A stretch of 64,000 nt of DNA. It comes from DASSJF01 sp035934535. GTDB lineage: Bacteria; Sysuimicrobiota; Sysuimicrobiia; Sysuimicrobiales; Segetimicrobiaceae. A program made the translations under genes and the position numbers. The notes below the pieces were generated by a model that saw only the letters and a program-made list of their open reading frames with translations, ran no database searches and was not told the DNA's origin. Where the stretch lies: the NCBI GenBank assembly GCA_035934535.1, contig DASYXS010000005.1, positions 7,080 through 71,079 of the forward strand, in the 5' to 3' direction. This document shows, in pieces, positions 34,344 through 43,368 of the stretch (positions are counted from its first letter, which is position 1; the number at the start of each line of letters is the position of its first letter).

Positions 34344-35525
34344 GTGGCATGCTGCAAGGAACAGATCCTGTCCTCGGTCGGTGACATTGTGCGAAACGCC
34401 CGGCAGCTCGCCGCGAGGTTCGAGCCGGTGGGACATCTCGCGTTGCCCGGTGGGGGGCAGATTGTCGTCGACGGCGCCTACGCGTACGTGGGGCACATGG
34501 CGCCGCCGCACGGCACCTCCATCCTCGACGTGGCCGATCCGGCCAAACCCCGGGTGCTCGCGCAGTTGACGGTCCCGGATGATATTCACTCGCATAAGGT
34601 GCGGGTGGCGGGCGACGTCATGTTCGTGAACTACGAGCGGTACCCCGAGGGCGATCTCAGCCGCGCGCCCGACGTAGGCCTCAAGATTTTCGATATCGCG
34701 GACCGCCGCCGGCCGTGGGAGATCGCGTTCTTCCGCACCGCCGGCCGCGGCGTCCACCGCTTCGACCTCCAGGGCACGCACGCGTTCCTGTCCACGGAAT
34801 GGCCGGGATTCCGGTCCAACATTCTCCTGATCGTGAATTTCGGGGATCCCGCGCGTCCCGCGGTCACAGGACAGTGGTCGTTCGCGGGGCAGGAGGCCGC
34901 GGCGTCCCCGGAGCCGCTGCCGGTCGATCATTGGATGCATCTCGCGCTCGCGCGCGGGAACCGCGTGTACGCCGCGTGCGGCCACGCCGGCGTCATGATC
35001 GTCGACATCTCTGACCTCAGCCGGCCGCGCACCGTAAGTGCCATCGCCTGGGATCCGCCGTACACCAACCCGACGCATACCTTTCTGCCCGTGCCGCACC
35101 TCATCCGCAACCGCCGCTTCGCCATCGTGACGGACGAGGACGTCGCCGACGACGTGCTGGAAGACCCGCCCGCGTTCATGTGGATGCTCGACATCACGGA
35201 GGAGACGCGGCCCGTGCCGGTGGCGACATACCAGGTCGAGCCCGACGGGCTCGTGGTGCCCGGGCAGCGGTTCGGCGCGCATCAGCCCTGGGAGCACATC
35301 CGCGAGGACAACGTCGTGTTCCTCGCCTGGTTCAGCGGCGGCGTCCGCGCGGTCGACATCTCCGATCCGTACCGCCCGCGCGAGGTGGCGGCGTACGTGC
35401 CGCCGGCGGGCCGCGGCCGGCCGGCCGCGCAGACCAACGACATCTTCGTCGACCGGCGGGGGTTCGTGTACGCCATCGACCGGTACGAAGGCCTGAGCGT
35501 GCTCGAGTTTCGACGCAGCGATTAA
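34344..35525 (+). CDS. LVIVD-repeat beta-propeller protein
   Basis: A 393-residue protein of repeated blades of LVIVD type: GTSILDVADPAKPRVLAQL, GLKIFDIADRRRPWEIAFF, GVMIVDISDLSRPRTVSAI and GVRAVDISDPYRPREVAAY are the clearest. The start GTG at 34344 begins with VACCKEQ, and no signal peptide is apparent, so it may be cytoplasmic; the start is uncertain. Functions of such proteins are mostly unknown. It lies between PucR and the binding protein of the first CUT1-type module, 53 bp before the latter. Confidence 0.8.
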   Translation: MACCKEQILSSVGDIVRNARQLAARFEPVGHLALPGGGQIVVDGAYAYVGHMAPPHGTSILDVADPAKPRVLAQLTVPDDIHSHKVRVAGDVMFVNYERYPEGDLSRAPDVGLKIFDIADRRRPWEIAFFRTAGRGVHRFDLQGTHAFLSTEWPGFRSNILLIVNFGDPARPAVTGQWSFAGQEAAASPEPLPVDHWMHLALARGNRVYAACGHAGVMIVDISDLSRPRTVSAIAWDPPYTNPTHTFLPVPHLIRNRRFAIVTDEDVADDVLEDPPAFMWMLDITEETRPVPVATYQVEPDGLVVPGQRFGAHQPWEHIREDNVVFLAWFSGGVRAVDISDPYRPREVAAYVPPAGRGRPAAQTNDIFVDRRGFVYAIDRYEGLSVLEFRRSD

Positions 35526-35578
35526 GAGAGGCGACCGGCAAGGGCCTTGCATTCAACGCGTGATGAGGAGGGGAGCCG

Positions 35579-36889
35579 ATGATGCGGTGCGGCCGTCTTG
35601 TGGTTGGAGTCATCGCGGTCTTGGCGATCTGTCTAGGAACGGGACTGCCCCGCGGGGCCGGTGTGCCCGCGGCCACGGCCGCGGCCGGCTGGATGCTGCC
35701 GGCCGGTCCGATCACGATCGGTGAATGGGACGGCGGTGACGGCACCAAGTCGCATCTGCTGATGGACCTGATCGCCCAGTACGAGAAGATGCATCCGAAC
35801 ATCAAGATCCAGTTCGAGACGGACGTGAAATCGCTGACCGTCGCCGCGGCCGTCGCGGCCGGCACGGCGCCCGTGATTTTCGAAGCCCCGGACTCCGTCC
35901 TGCCAAAGTATATCGCCGCCGGGGCGCTCGAGCCGCTGCCGCCCGCGGCCTGGGGAAAGCCGAACGTGGACGGCGTGCTCACGCTCTACCTGCCGCACGT
36001 CCTCGACGGCTTCATGGCCGGCCACACACTGTACGCGGTGCCGGACCAGATGAACGCGCACAGCCTTTGGATCAACAACCGGCTCTTCCGCGAAGCGGGC
36101 CTGGACCCGGTGAAGGACGCGCCCAAGACGTGGGCCGACGTCGCCCGGCTGAATGCGAAGCTCACAAAGAAGCAGGGGGACAGGATCACGCAGAAGGGCT
36201 TTGAGTTTCGCTACATCTGCGACGACGGGCACTGGGAAGCGCAGCTGTTCCAGGCCCTGGTGTACCAGGCCGGTGGGCAGGTCCTTCAGGACGGCAGGCC
36301 GGTGTTTAACGGTCCCGCGGGCATCGAGGCGCTCAACACGTGGAAGAGCCTCGTCACAGCACCCCAGGTGACGCAAAACACCTGCTCTTCGCCGTACCAG
36401 GACTTTGCCGTGGAGCAGGATGCGATGACCTTCGCCGGGCCCAACGGCGGACCCGTGTTCGAACAGGTCAATCCTAAAATGAAGGGCAACATGACCGTCG
36501 TCCCGCTTCCGCAGATCCGGCCGGACCACCCCGTGACTCTCATCTACTCGTTCAACTGGACCGTGAACGCGCGGGCGTCGGCGGCGCAGAAGCGCGTGGC
36601 CTGGGATCTCATTCACTTCTTCAGCACGCAGCCGACGCTGTGGTGGACGAGAATCGGGTTCCTGCAGGGCGCCGAGGGATGGTACAAGACCCCGGAAGCG
36701 CAGCGGACGCCGTTCTTGAACGTATTCAACCACGATCTGTCGGTGGGCCGGCCGGTGCCGCGAACCACCCACTATCCCGAACTGCAGGCCACGCTGAAGC
36801 GAATGATGGATCGGGTGATCTTGAACAACGCCGATCCGAAGCAGGCCCTGGATCAGGCCGCCGACGAGTACACGCGGGCGGCCCGGTGA
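35579..36889 (+). CDS. Family-1 extracellular solute-binding protein of a CUT1-type ABC importer (copy 1)
   Basis: A 436-residue binding protein of the UgpB/MalE class. The Sec signal covers about residues 1-35 without a lipobox cysteine. Typical segments are ITIGEWDGGDGTKSHLLMDL, VAAGTAPVIFEAPDSVLPKY and SLWINNRLFREAGLDPVKD. It is clearly paralogous to the protein at 40773-42080, sharing among others SPYQDFAVEQDAMTFAGPN. GGAGGGGAGCCG precedes the ATG. It heads the module amidohydrolase, permease, permease, ureohydrolase. The ligand is unknown; the neighbours argue against an ordinary sugar. Confidence 0.9.
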   Translation: MMRCGRLVVGVIAVLAICLGTGLPRGAGVPAATAAAGWMLPAGPITIGEWDGGDGTKSHLLMDLIAQYEKMHPNIKIQFETDVKSLTVAAAVAAGTAPVIFEAPDSVLPKYIAAGALEPLPPAAWGKPNVDGVLTLYLPHVLDGFMAGHTLYAVPDQMNAHSLWINNRLFREAGLDPVKDAPKTWADVARLNAKLTKKQGDRITQKGFEFRYICDDGHWEAQLFQALVYQAGGQVLQDGRPVFNGPAGIEALNTWKSLVTAPQVTQNTCSSPYQDFAVEQDAMTFAGPNGGPVFEQVNPKMKGNMTVVPLPQIRPDHPVTLIYSFNWTVNARASAAQKRVAWDLIHFFSTQPTLWWTRIGFLQGAEGWYKTPEAQRTPFLNVFNHDLSVGRPVPRTTHYPELQATLKRMMDRVILNNADPKQALDQAADEYTRAAR

Positions 36890-36899
36890 CCCACAGAGG

Positions 36900-37925
36900 A
36901 TGACGCCCCGAACGATCGACGTCCATTTCCACGTCGTGCCGCCGGAGTTCTACGAGGCGGTGCGGCGCGGCCAATTCCGCGAGTTCGTGGAGATCGAGCG
37001 GCGCGGGGGCGTGGAGCGTATGGTGTACCATGCGCCTCCCGGCGTGGTGCTGGAACCCGACAACGAGATCGACACGCGGTGCTCCGACGCCCGCCTGATG
37101 CTCGAAGGCCTCGACCGGCGGGAGCTGGACGCCGCGGCGATCGGCCCGTCGCCGGGCCAGTTCTACTACTGGGCCGATCCCGAGCTCGCCGAGCAGATCG
37201 CCCGCGTGATCAACGACGGCATCGCCGCGCTGGCCAGGGCGCACCCGGACCGGATGTTCCCCATGGGCTCGCTGCCGATGCAGGATGGTGAACGGGCCGC
37301 GCGCGAGCTCGAGCGCGCCGTCACGCGGCTCGGCCTGTGCGCGTTCGAGATCTGCACGCACATCAACGGGACGGACCTCGACGATCCGCGGTTCGCGCCG
37401 GTGTTCGCGGCGGCGGCGCGGCACGGGACGCCGATCTTCCTGCACCCGCAGAACTGGGGCGAGATGCGGCGCCTCAAGGACTACCACCTCTGGAACCTGG
37501 CAGGCTTTCCGTTTGAGACCGGCCTCGCGGCGGCGCGCCTGATCGCCGGCGGCGTCTTCGAGCGCAACCCGGAGCTCAAGATCGTCCTCGCGCACGGCGG
37601 CGGCTACTTTCCGTATCAGATCGGCCGCCTCGACCACGGCTACAAGGTGCGCGCGGAGCTGCACGACCGGCTGCCGAAGCCGCCGAGCGCCTACCTCGGC
37701 GGCATCTACTGCGACACCCTCACCCACAACACGACGGCGCTCCGGTTTCTGGTAGAGCGCATGGGCGACGACCACGTCGTGATCGGCACGGACTACCCGT
37801 TCGACATGGGAGACGAGACGCCGGTCGAGAGCGTGCGCGCGTGCCGGCTCGGACCGGAGCGGGAAGCCAACGTGCTGGGACGCAATCTGGCGCGCCTGCT
37901 GCGGGCGGGGCCGGCGGCGCGGTGA
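36900..37925 (+). CDS. Amidohydrolase family 2 (ACMSD-like) protein (copy 1)
   Basis: A 341-residue metal-dependent TIM-barrel protein of Amidohydrolase_2 type, the group containing ACMSD and related decarboxylases and hydrolases. Metal and catalytic marks are DVHFHV at residues 6-11, HPQNWGEMRR, LAHGGGYFPYQIGRLDHGY and GTDYPFDMGDE. It begins 11 bp after the binding protein stop and overlaps the permease GTG by 4 bp, so it is encoded inside the transporter operon and probably acts on the imported compound. A close paralogue is at 44399 and a more distant one at 55769. Confidence 0.88.
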   Translation: MTPRTIDVHFHVVPPEFYEAVRRGQFREFVEIERRGGVERMVYHAPPGVVLEPDNEIDTRCSDARLMLEGLDRRELDAAAIGPSPGQFYYWADPELAEQIARVINDGIAALARAHPDRMFPMGSLPMQDGERAARELERAVTRLGLCAFEICTHINGTDLDDPRFAPVFAAAARHGTPIFLHPQNWGEMRRLKDYHLWNLAGFPFETGLAAARLIAGGVFERNPELKIVLAHGGGYFPYQIGRLDHGYKVRAELHDRLPKPPSAYLGGIYCDTLTHNTTALRFLVERMGDDHVVIGTDYPFDMGDETPVESVRACRLGPEREANVLGRNLARLLRAGPAAR

Positions 37926-38881
37926 TCGACGCGGGGACGTCTCCGCCCGTGGGGGGCCGGTCGGCCGGCCTGCCGGCTCGGGCCGGGCGCGGCGCCCGCC
38001 GGTCGTGGCTGCGGTCCGCGGAAGCGCGGCACCAGGCGTGGGGGTATCTGTTCCTCGCGCCGATGTTCCTGCTGCTCGTCGTCTTCAAGTTCATTCCGAT
38101 GATTCAGGCCTTCTACCTGAGCTTCACGAACTACGATCTCCTGAGTCCGCCGAAGTTCGTGGGCCTACGGAACTACGTGGCGCTGCTCGGCGACCCGCTC
38201 TTCCATCAATCGGTCGACGTCACCCTCTACTACGTCTTCGGCACCTGCGTGTTCATCTGGTTTCTGTCGCTCGCGATGGCGCTCGTGTTCAACGCCCCGC
38301 TGCCCGGCCGGAACATCCTGCGGACGGTGTACTTTCTGCCGGCGATCGTGCCCGTCGTCGTCTACGCGGTGATCTGGCTGTTCTTGTTCCATCCGTACGG
38401 CCTGCTGAACGTCGCGCTCCAAACGATCGGCCTCCGGCCGGTGCAGTGGCTCTCGGATACCCGCGCGGTGATGCCCGGGTTCATCCTCGCGGCGCTGTGG
38501 CGCTTCGTCCCATACTTCATGATCATCTACCTCGCCGGGCTGCAGAACATCCCGAACGAGTACTACGAGGCGGCGGCGATCGACGGGGCGGCGGGCGCGC
38601 AGGCCTTCCGGTATGTGACGCTGCCGCTGCTGCGGCCGACGATCCTGCTCGTGGTCGTCATCTCGCTCATCTTGATGTCCAAGGTCTTCACGAACGTGCT
38701 GATCATCACCGGCGGCGGGCCGGACGGCGCGACGCGCGTGCTGTCGCTGTTCATCTACCAGACCGGGTTCCAATTTTTCAAGATGGGCCTCGCCAGCGCC
38801 GCGTCGATATTCCTCCTGCTCGGCACGATGACGTTTACGCTCCTGCAGCTGCGCTTCTTCCGGGACGATGCCCGTGGATAG
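37922..38881 (+). CDS. CUT1-type ABC importer permease (UgpA/MalF class)
   Basis: A 319-residue inner-membrane permease with six or so membrane segments (first at LFLAPMFLLLVVFKFIP). The ATPase-contact loop EYYEAAAIDGAAGAQAFRYV is the EAA motif. The GTG at 37922 forms a 4-bp overlap with the amidohydrolase stop. The first 35 residues are a Gly/Arg-rich cytoplasmic lead. It pairs with the permease at 38868, which overlaps by 14 bp. No ATPase gene is found in the module. Confidence 0.9.
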   Translation: MIDAGTSPPVGGRSAGLPARAGRGARRSWLRSAEARHQAWGYLFLAPMFLLLVVFKFIPMIQAFYLSFTNYDLLSPPKFVGLRNYVALLGDPLFHQSVDVTLYYVFGTCVFIWFLSLAMALVFNAPLPGRNILRTVYFLPAIVPVVVYAVIWLFLFHPYGLLNVALQTIGLRPVQWLSDTRAVMPGFILAALWRFVPYFMIIYLAGLQNIPNEYYEAAAIDGAAGAQAFRYVTLPLLRPTILLVVVISLILMSKVFTNVLIITGGGPDGATRVLSLFIYQTGFQFFKMGLASAASIFLLLGTMTFTLLQLRFFRDDARG

Positions 38882-39701
38882 GCGCCAGAGCGCGCTCTAC
38901 TGGGCCGGCGTCCTGCTGGTCGCGGCCTGGGGCTTCGTCCAGCTGCTGCCGATTCTCTGGATGGTCTCGACGTCGCTCAAGCCGCTCCGAACGGTCTTCG
39001 CCCTTCCGATTCAGTGGATCCCGCGGCCGCCGGAATGGGCGAACTATCCTGAGGCCTGGGGCCAGTTCCCGTTCGCGCGGTACTTTGCCAACAGCTTCAT
39101 CGTCTCGCTGTCGGTCACGGTGCTGAACGTCGTGCTCGCCGGCATGGCGGGGTACAGTCTCGCGAAGTACCGCTACTTCGGCCAGCGGGCGCTCTTTATC
39201 GCCGTGTTGAGCACCTTGATGCTGCCGCTCGAGGTGCTGATGGTGCCGACGTTCATCATCGTCAAGAACTTCGGCTGGCTCAACACCTACCAGGGGCTCA
39301 TCGTCCCGGTGGTCGCGGATGCGTTTGGGATCTTCCTCATGCGGCAGTACATGCTGAGCCTGCCGGACTCGCTGGTCGAGGCCGCCCGCATCGACGGCGC
39401 GGGCGAGCTCGGCACCTACTTCCGGATCGTGGTGCCGCTCACGTGGCCGGCGGTCCTGACCCTCGCGATCTTCACCTGGCGCGAGACCTGGGACGCGTTC
39501 GTGTGGCCGTTCATCATCATCACCGACGACCGGCTCCGGACGATCCCGATCGGCCTGCAGCGCTTTCAGGAGGAGTACGTCACGACCTACAACTCGGTCA
39601 TGGCCATTTCGACGATTGCCATGATCCCGATGGTGCTGCTGTTTTTCTTCTTCCAGCGCGCGTTCATTCGCGGTATTGCGCTGTCCGGCCTCAAGGAATG
39701 A
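38868..39701 (+). CDS. CUT1-type ABC importer permease (UgpE/MalG class)
   Basis: A 277-residue second permease. Landmarks are LPILWMVSTSLKPLRTVF at the N-terminus, GYSLAKYRYFGQRALF in the middle, and the EAA loop LVEAARIDGAGELGTYFRIV. The hydrophobic pattern fits six membrane helices. It is coupled to the previous permease by a 14-bp overlap. It is followed closely by the ureohydrolase gene. The corresponding permease of the second module is at 49078. Confidence 0.9.
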   Translation: MPVDRRQSALYWAGVLLVAAWGFVQLLPILWMVSTSLKPLRTVFALPIQWIPRPPEWANYPEAWGQFPFARYFANSFIVSLSVTVLNVVLAGMAGYSLAKYRYFGQRALFIAVLSTLMLPLEVLMVPTFIIVKNFGWLNTYQGLIVPVVADAFGIFLMRQYMLSLPDSLVEAARIDGAGELGTYFRIVVPLTWPAVLTLAIFTWRETWDAFVWPFIIITDDRLRTIPIGLQRFQEEYVTTYNSVMAISTIAMIPMVLLFFFFQRAFIRGIALSGLKE

Positions 39702-39769
39702 CGTCTCGCGAGGCCCAGGAGGCCGCCGTGGCGGCGGAAGTCCCGCGCAAGACGAGAGAGGTGCCGGCG

Positions 39770-40780
39770 ATGCGACCCAGCGATCTTCCGAGCGCGACCC
39801 AGAGCCCGCGCTTCTCGGGCATCCGGACGTTCATGCGGCTGCCCTGGGCCGCGGACCTGCGGGAGGCCGGCGTGCAGGTCGCCATCATGGGCATCCCGTT
39901 CGACACCGCGGCGAGCTTCCGGACGGGGGCGCGCTTCGGGCCGTCGGCGATCCGCGACATCTCCGTGCTGCTGCGCCCGTCCAACCAGTTCCACCGGATC
40001 AACGCGCTCGACGCGCTGCGCGTCGTCGACCGCGGCGACGTCGCGGTCGTGCCCGGCGACATCGCGCGGACCTACGCGAACATCGAAGAGGAGTGGGCGC
40101 GGTGCGCCGCCGCGGGGGTCGTGCCGATCGGCCTCGGCGGTGACCACTCCGTCACGCTCGGGGAACTGCGCGCGCTGGCCCGGCGGGACGGGCCGCTCGC
40201 GCTCGTCCAGTTCGACTCGCACACCGACACCTGGGACAACTACTGGGGGGTGCGCTATACGCACGGGACCGGGTTCCGGCGGGCGTGCGAAGAGGGCCTC
40301 ATCGAGACGGCCCGCTCGATCCAGGTCGGGCTGCGGGGCAGCGAGTACGCCCCGGGCGACCTCGACGAGAACCGGCGGCTGGGCTTCGAGGTGCTGCTGG
40401 CGCCGGATCTGCTGACGATGTCGCCGATCGAGGTGGCGGCGGCGATCCGGCGGCGTGTGGGCGCGGGGCCCGCGTTTCTCAGCTTCGATATCGACTTTTT
40501 CGACCCGGCGTTCGCGCCCGGCACCGGCACGCCGGAAGCCGGGGGGCCCACCAGCGCCTTCGGGCTGCAGGTCGTGCGCCATCTCGCCGGCATTCCGTTT
40601 GTCGGGTACGACGTCGTGGAGGTGCTGCCGGCGCACGATTCCGCCGCGATCACGGCGCTGCTGGCGGCCACGGTCGTCTTCGAGTTTCTCGCGTTGATCG
40701 CGCTGTCGAGATCGGGCGCGCGGACAGAAGCGGCGGTACAGGCGCCCATAGCCACCGCGGGAGGTGACGGACATGAGTAA
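39770..40780 (+). CDS. Ureohydrolase family protein (agmatinase/guanidinobutyrase-like)
   Basis: A 336-residue manganese-dependent ureohydrolase, which splits urea from a guanidino compound. Metal ligands are in GLGGDHSVTLG, VQFDSHTDTWD and SFDIDFFDPAFAPGTGTPE, and YTHGTGFRRA is the agmatinase-type substrate loop. The start at 39770 has AGAGAGGTG 6-8 bases upstream; an ATG at 39698, overlapping the permease stop, is the alternative and would add 24 residues. Its place inside an importer module suggests that the imported ligand, or a product of it, has a guanidino group. Candidates are agmatine, guanidinobutyrate, guanidinopropionate or guanidine; not resolved. Confidence 0.87.
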   Translation: MRPSDLPSATQSPRFSGIRTFMRLPWAADLREAGVQVAIMGIPFDTAASFRTGARFGPSAIRDISVLLRPSNQFHRINALDALRVVDRGDVAVVPGDIARTYANIEEEWARCAAAGVVPIGLGGDHSVTLGELRALARRDGPLALVQFDSHTDTWDNYWGVRYTHGTGFRRACEEGLIETARSIQVGLRGSEYAPGDLDENRRLGFEVLLAPDLLTMSPIEVAAAIRRRVGAGPAFLSFDIDFFDPAFAPGTGTPEAGGPTSAFGLQVVRHLAGIPFVGYDVVEVLPAHDSAAITALLAATVVFEFLALIALSRSGARTEAAVQAPIATAGGDGHE

Positions 40781-42080
40781 TCGATTCGGACGCCGCGAAC
40801 TGCTTCGGGCCGGCGGCGCGGCGGCGGCGATGGCGGTGGGCGGACTGCTGCCCGCCGGCGCCGGTGCCGCGGATTGGGTGCTGCCGCGGCATCCGGTTAC
40901 CATCACTTACTGGGACTCCGTCGAAAACGTCAAGAACGAATTGATGGTGAAGACCCTGATCCCTGAGTACACGCGCCTGCACCGGAACGTCACGATCAAG
41001 TACGAGCCGGTCCCGGATCTGCAGTCCAAGCTCCTCGTCGCCCTCAGCACCGGGACCGCGGCGGACGTCTTCTCGACCTCGGACTGGTTTCTCCCGAAGT
41101 TCTTCGAAGCCCGGGTGCTGGATCCGCTGCCGCCCGCGGCGTGGGGCCAGAGCAGCGTCTCCGGCGTGCTCCGCACGTATCTGCCGCACATGCTGGACGC
41201 GCAGACGGACGGCGGCCGGCTCTACGCGGTGCCGGCACAGGAGAATGCGCACAGCCTGTTCATCAACAACCGGCTGTTCCGCGAGGCGGGGCTGGATCCG
41301 GTGAACGATGCGCCCAAGACCTGGATCGACGTGGCCCGCCTGAACAAGATCCTGACCAAGCGGCAGGGGGACCAGCTCGTCCAAAAAGGCTGGGAGATGC
41401 GCTACATCAACGACGACGGCCATTGGCAGGCGCAGATGTTTCAGATCCTGCTGTACCAGGCCGGCGGCGAGATGACCCGCGACGGGCGGCCGGTGTTCAA
41501 CAGCGACGCGGGCGTGCGGGCGCTCACGGTGTGGAAGAGCGTGACGATCGATCCGCGGATCACGCACAACACGGGCGGATCGCCGTACCAGGACTTCGCG
41601 GTCGAACAGGACGCCATGACGTTCGCCGGGCCCAACGCCGGCGCATCGATCGAGAAGATCAACCCCAAGATGGCGGGCAACTACACGGTCGCGCCGCTGC
41701 CCCAGATCCGCGCCGGCAGCCCGGCGACGATCGTGTACTCGTTCAATTGGGCCGTGAACGCCAAAGCCCCGGAGGAGCAGCGCCGCGTGGCGTGGGACTT
41801 CGTGCACTTCGTCAGCACCCGGCCGGCGCTCTTCATGGCGACGGCCCGGTATCTGCAGCCGGTGAAGGGCTGGTACGATACGCCGGCGGCCCGGCAGGTG
41901 CCGTTCCTCGGCGTGTTCGTTCACGATTTGTCGATCGGCCGGCCGCTGGCGCGGTCGACGCACTATCCTGAGCTGCAGTCCTCGATCGTCCGGATGATCG
42001 AGCGTGTGATCCTCAACAACGCGGACGCCAAGCAGGCACTCGATCAGGCGGCCGCAGAGTACGCGGCGGCGTCACGGTAG
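40773..42080 (+). CDS. Family-1 extracellular solute-binding protein of a CUT1-type importer, Tat signal (copy 2)
   Basis: A 435-residue paralogue of the binding protein at 35579. The N-terminus MSNRFGRRELLRAGGAAAAM looks like a twin-arginine (Tat) signal, unlike the Sec signal of copy 1. The ATG at 40773 is chosen because GGGAGGTG lies 6 bases before it; a GTG at 40764 overlaps that site. Shared segments are NAHSLFINNRLFREAGLDPV, SPYQDFAVEQDAMTFAGPN and ILNNADAKQALDQAA. It overlaps the ureohydrolase stop by 8 bp. The two binding proteins flank one permease pair. Confidence 0.9.
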   Translation: MSNRFGRRELLRAGGAAAAMAVGGLLPAGAGAADWVLPRHPVTITYWDSVENVKNELMVKTLIPEYTRLHRNVTIKYEPVPDLQSKLLVALSTGTAADVFSTSDWFLPKFFEARVLDPLPPAAWGQSSVSGVLRTYLPHMLDAQTDGGRLYAVPAQENAHSLFINNRLFREAGLDPVNDAPKTWIDVARLNKILTKRQGDQLVQKGWEMRYINDDGHWQAQMFQILLYQAGGEMTRDGRPVFNSDAGVRALTVWKSVTIDPRITHNTGGSPYQDFAVEQDAMTFAGPNAGASIEKINPKMAGNYTVAPLPQIRAGSPATIVYSFNWAVNAKAPEEQRRVAWDFVHFVSTRPALFMATARYLQPVKGWYDTPAARQVPFLGVFVHDLSIGRPLARSTHYPELQSSIVRMIERVILNNADAKQALDQAAAEYAAASR

Positions 42081-42111
42081 GAGGACATGGCATGCCGCGC
42101 GGGAGCCGCAA

Positions 42112-43275
42112 CTATCCGTCCGGGCCGGTGGGAGGGGACGACATCCGCGGACCGATCGCCAGGGCCGCGGCGCCGAGGGGCAGCGCCAGGAGGAACGGCG
42201 CTGTGAGGCTGAAGCGCGCCACCGAAGCGCCCAGGAGCGGGCCGGCGAACAGCCCGATGTCGATCGCGCTGTTGTACACGCTCATGGCAGCCGTATAGTG
42301 ATCCGGAGGGACGCGATGGGTCATGAGCATCGCGAACGTGACGGGCATGATGCCCCAGGCCGTGCCGTAGACGGCTCCCGCGGCGAGCAGCGGTGCCGCG
42401 CCGTGAAGCAGGGGAAGGGCGAGTTCCGTGCCGGCCATCCCGACGATGGCGCCGAGCATCAACCACCGGCCGTGCTCTCGGGCGACGAGCCGGCCGGTGG
42501 GGATCTGCATCACCGCGTACATGCCGCCTTGAATCGCGAAGATCCACCCGATGAACAGGACGGAGACGCCCTGCCGCGACACGTAGAGCGGCATGAAGGT
42601 CGTCCAGATTCCCGCCAGGCTGTAGCACAGTAGAATGGCAACGCCGAGGCGTGCCACCGATGCCGTCGAGAGAAAGGCCGTGAAGTCGCGGAAGGACGCC
42701 CGGCCCGGGGTGGGGCGGGGCATGGGCCAGCCGGCCATCATGGGAATCGCCGCGAGGCTGAAGAGCGCCCCCAGCGCGAAGGGCGCGCCCTCGCCGGAAT
42801 GCGCCGCTGCGAATCCGCCGATTGCGGGACCGAGCAGGGCGGCGAACGACGTGCACAGCCAGAAGACGCCAAAGGCCCGTCCGCGTCCCTCGGGCGTTGT
42901 GGAGTCGGCGACGGTCGCGTGGAGTGGCGGTACGAGCACGCCTCTCGCGGCGCCGACCGCCGCGAGGGCGGCCGCTACGAGCGGGCGGGCGTGGCCGATC
43001 GCGGCGACGCCGAGGCACAGCGCGTTCGCGCCGAAGGCGCCGAGCAACTGCCAGCGTCTCCCGATCGCCGCGGCGATCACGCCTGCCTGGAGCTCCACGA
43101 GCCCCATGGTGAGGCTGAAGACCCCCACCACCAGCCCGATTTCGGCCAGACTGAACCCGAGATGGGCGAGATGCAGCGAAAGAATGGGCACGACCACTTG
43201 CCAGGACGCGCTTGCGCAGAATCCGGCGCCGCCCAGCACGAGGCTCGGCGCGCGACGCCGAGATGCCGTCTTCAT
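42112..43275 (-). CDS. Major facilitator superfamily (MFS) transporter
   Basis: A 387-residue MFS permease with about 12 hydrophobic segments. LVVGVFSLTMGLVELQAGVI, the GRRWQLLGAFGANALCLG loop and the DSTTPEGRGRAFGVFW loop are typical of drug/H+ antiporter-like members. It is the only minus-strand gene between 31 and 51 kb, convergent with the binding-protein gene (31 bp apart) and divergent from the dehydrogenase at 43369 (93 bp apart). The substrate is unknown; it could export a metabolite of the pathway or a toxic compound. Confidence 0.88.
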   Translation of the reverse strand: MKTASRRRAPSLVLGGAGFCASASWQVVVPILSLHLAHLGFSLAEIGLVVGVFSLTMGLVELQAGVIAAAIGRRWQLLGAFGANALCLGVAAIGHARPLVAAALAAVGAARGVLVPPLHATVADSTTPEGRGRAFGVFWLCTSFAALLGPAIGGFAAAHSGEGAPFALGALFSLAAIPMMAGWPMPRPTPGRASFRDFTAFLSTASVARLGVAILLCYSLAGIWTTFMPLYVSRQGVSVLFIGWIFAIQGGMYAVMQIPTGRLVAREHGRWLMLGAIVGMAGTELALPLLHGAAPLLAAGAVYGTAWGIMPVTFAMLMTHRVPPDHYTAAMSVYNSAIDIGLFAGPLLGASVARFSLTAPFLLALPLGAAALAIGPRMSSPPTGPDG

Positions 43276-43368
43276 GCTGACGTGTCGATTTCACCCGGCG
43301 CCTGACCGTTTCCTAGGTTGCGGCGGGGCGTGTACCGCGAATGCCAAATCAGCCGTGGAGGTGGGTGG

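Noticed and set aside
39698..39769. Upstream ATG of the ureohydrolase gene overlapping the permease stop
   Set aside because: The purine-rich site touches the ATG directly, leaving no room for ribosome binding, whereas ATG 39770 has a well-spaced site and begins close to the conserved domain; kept as an alternative only.
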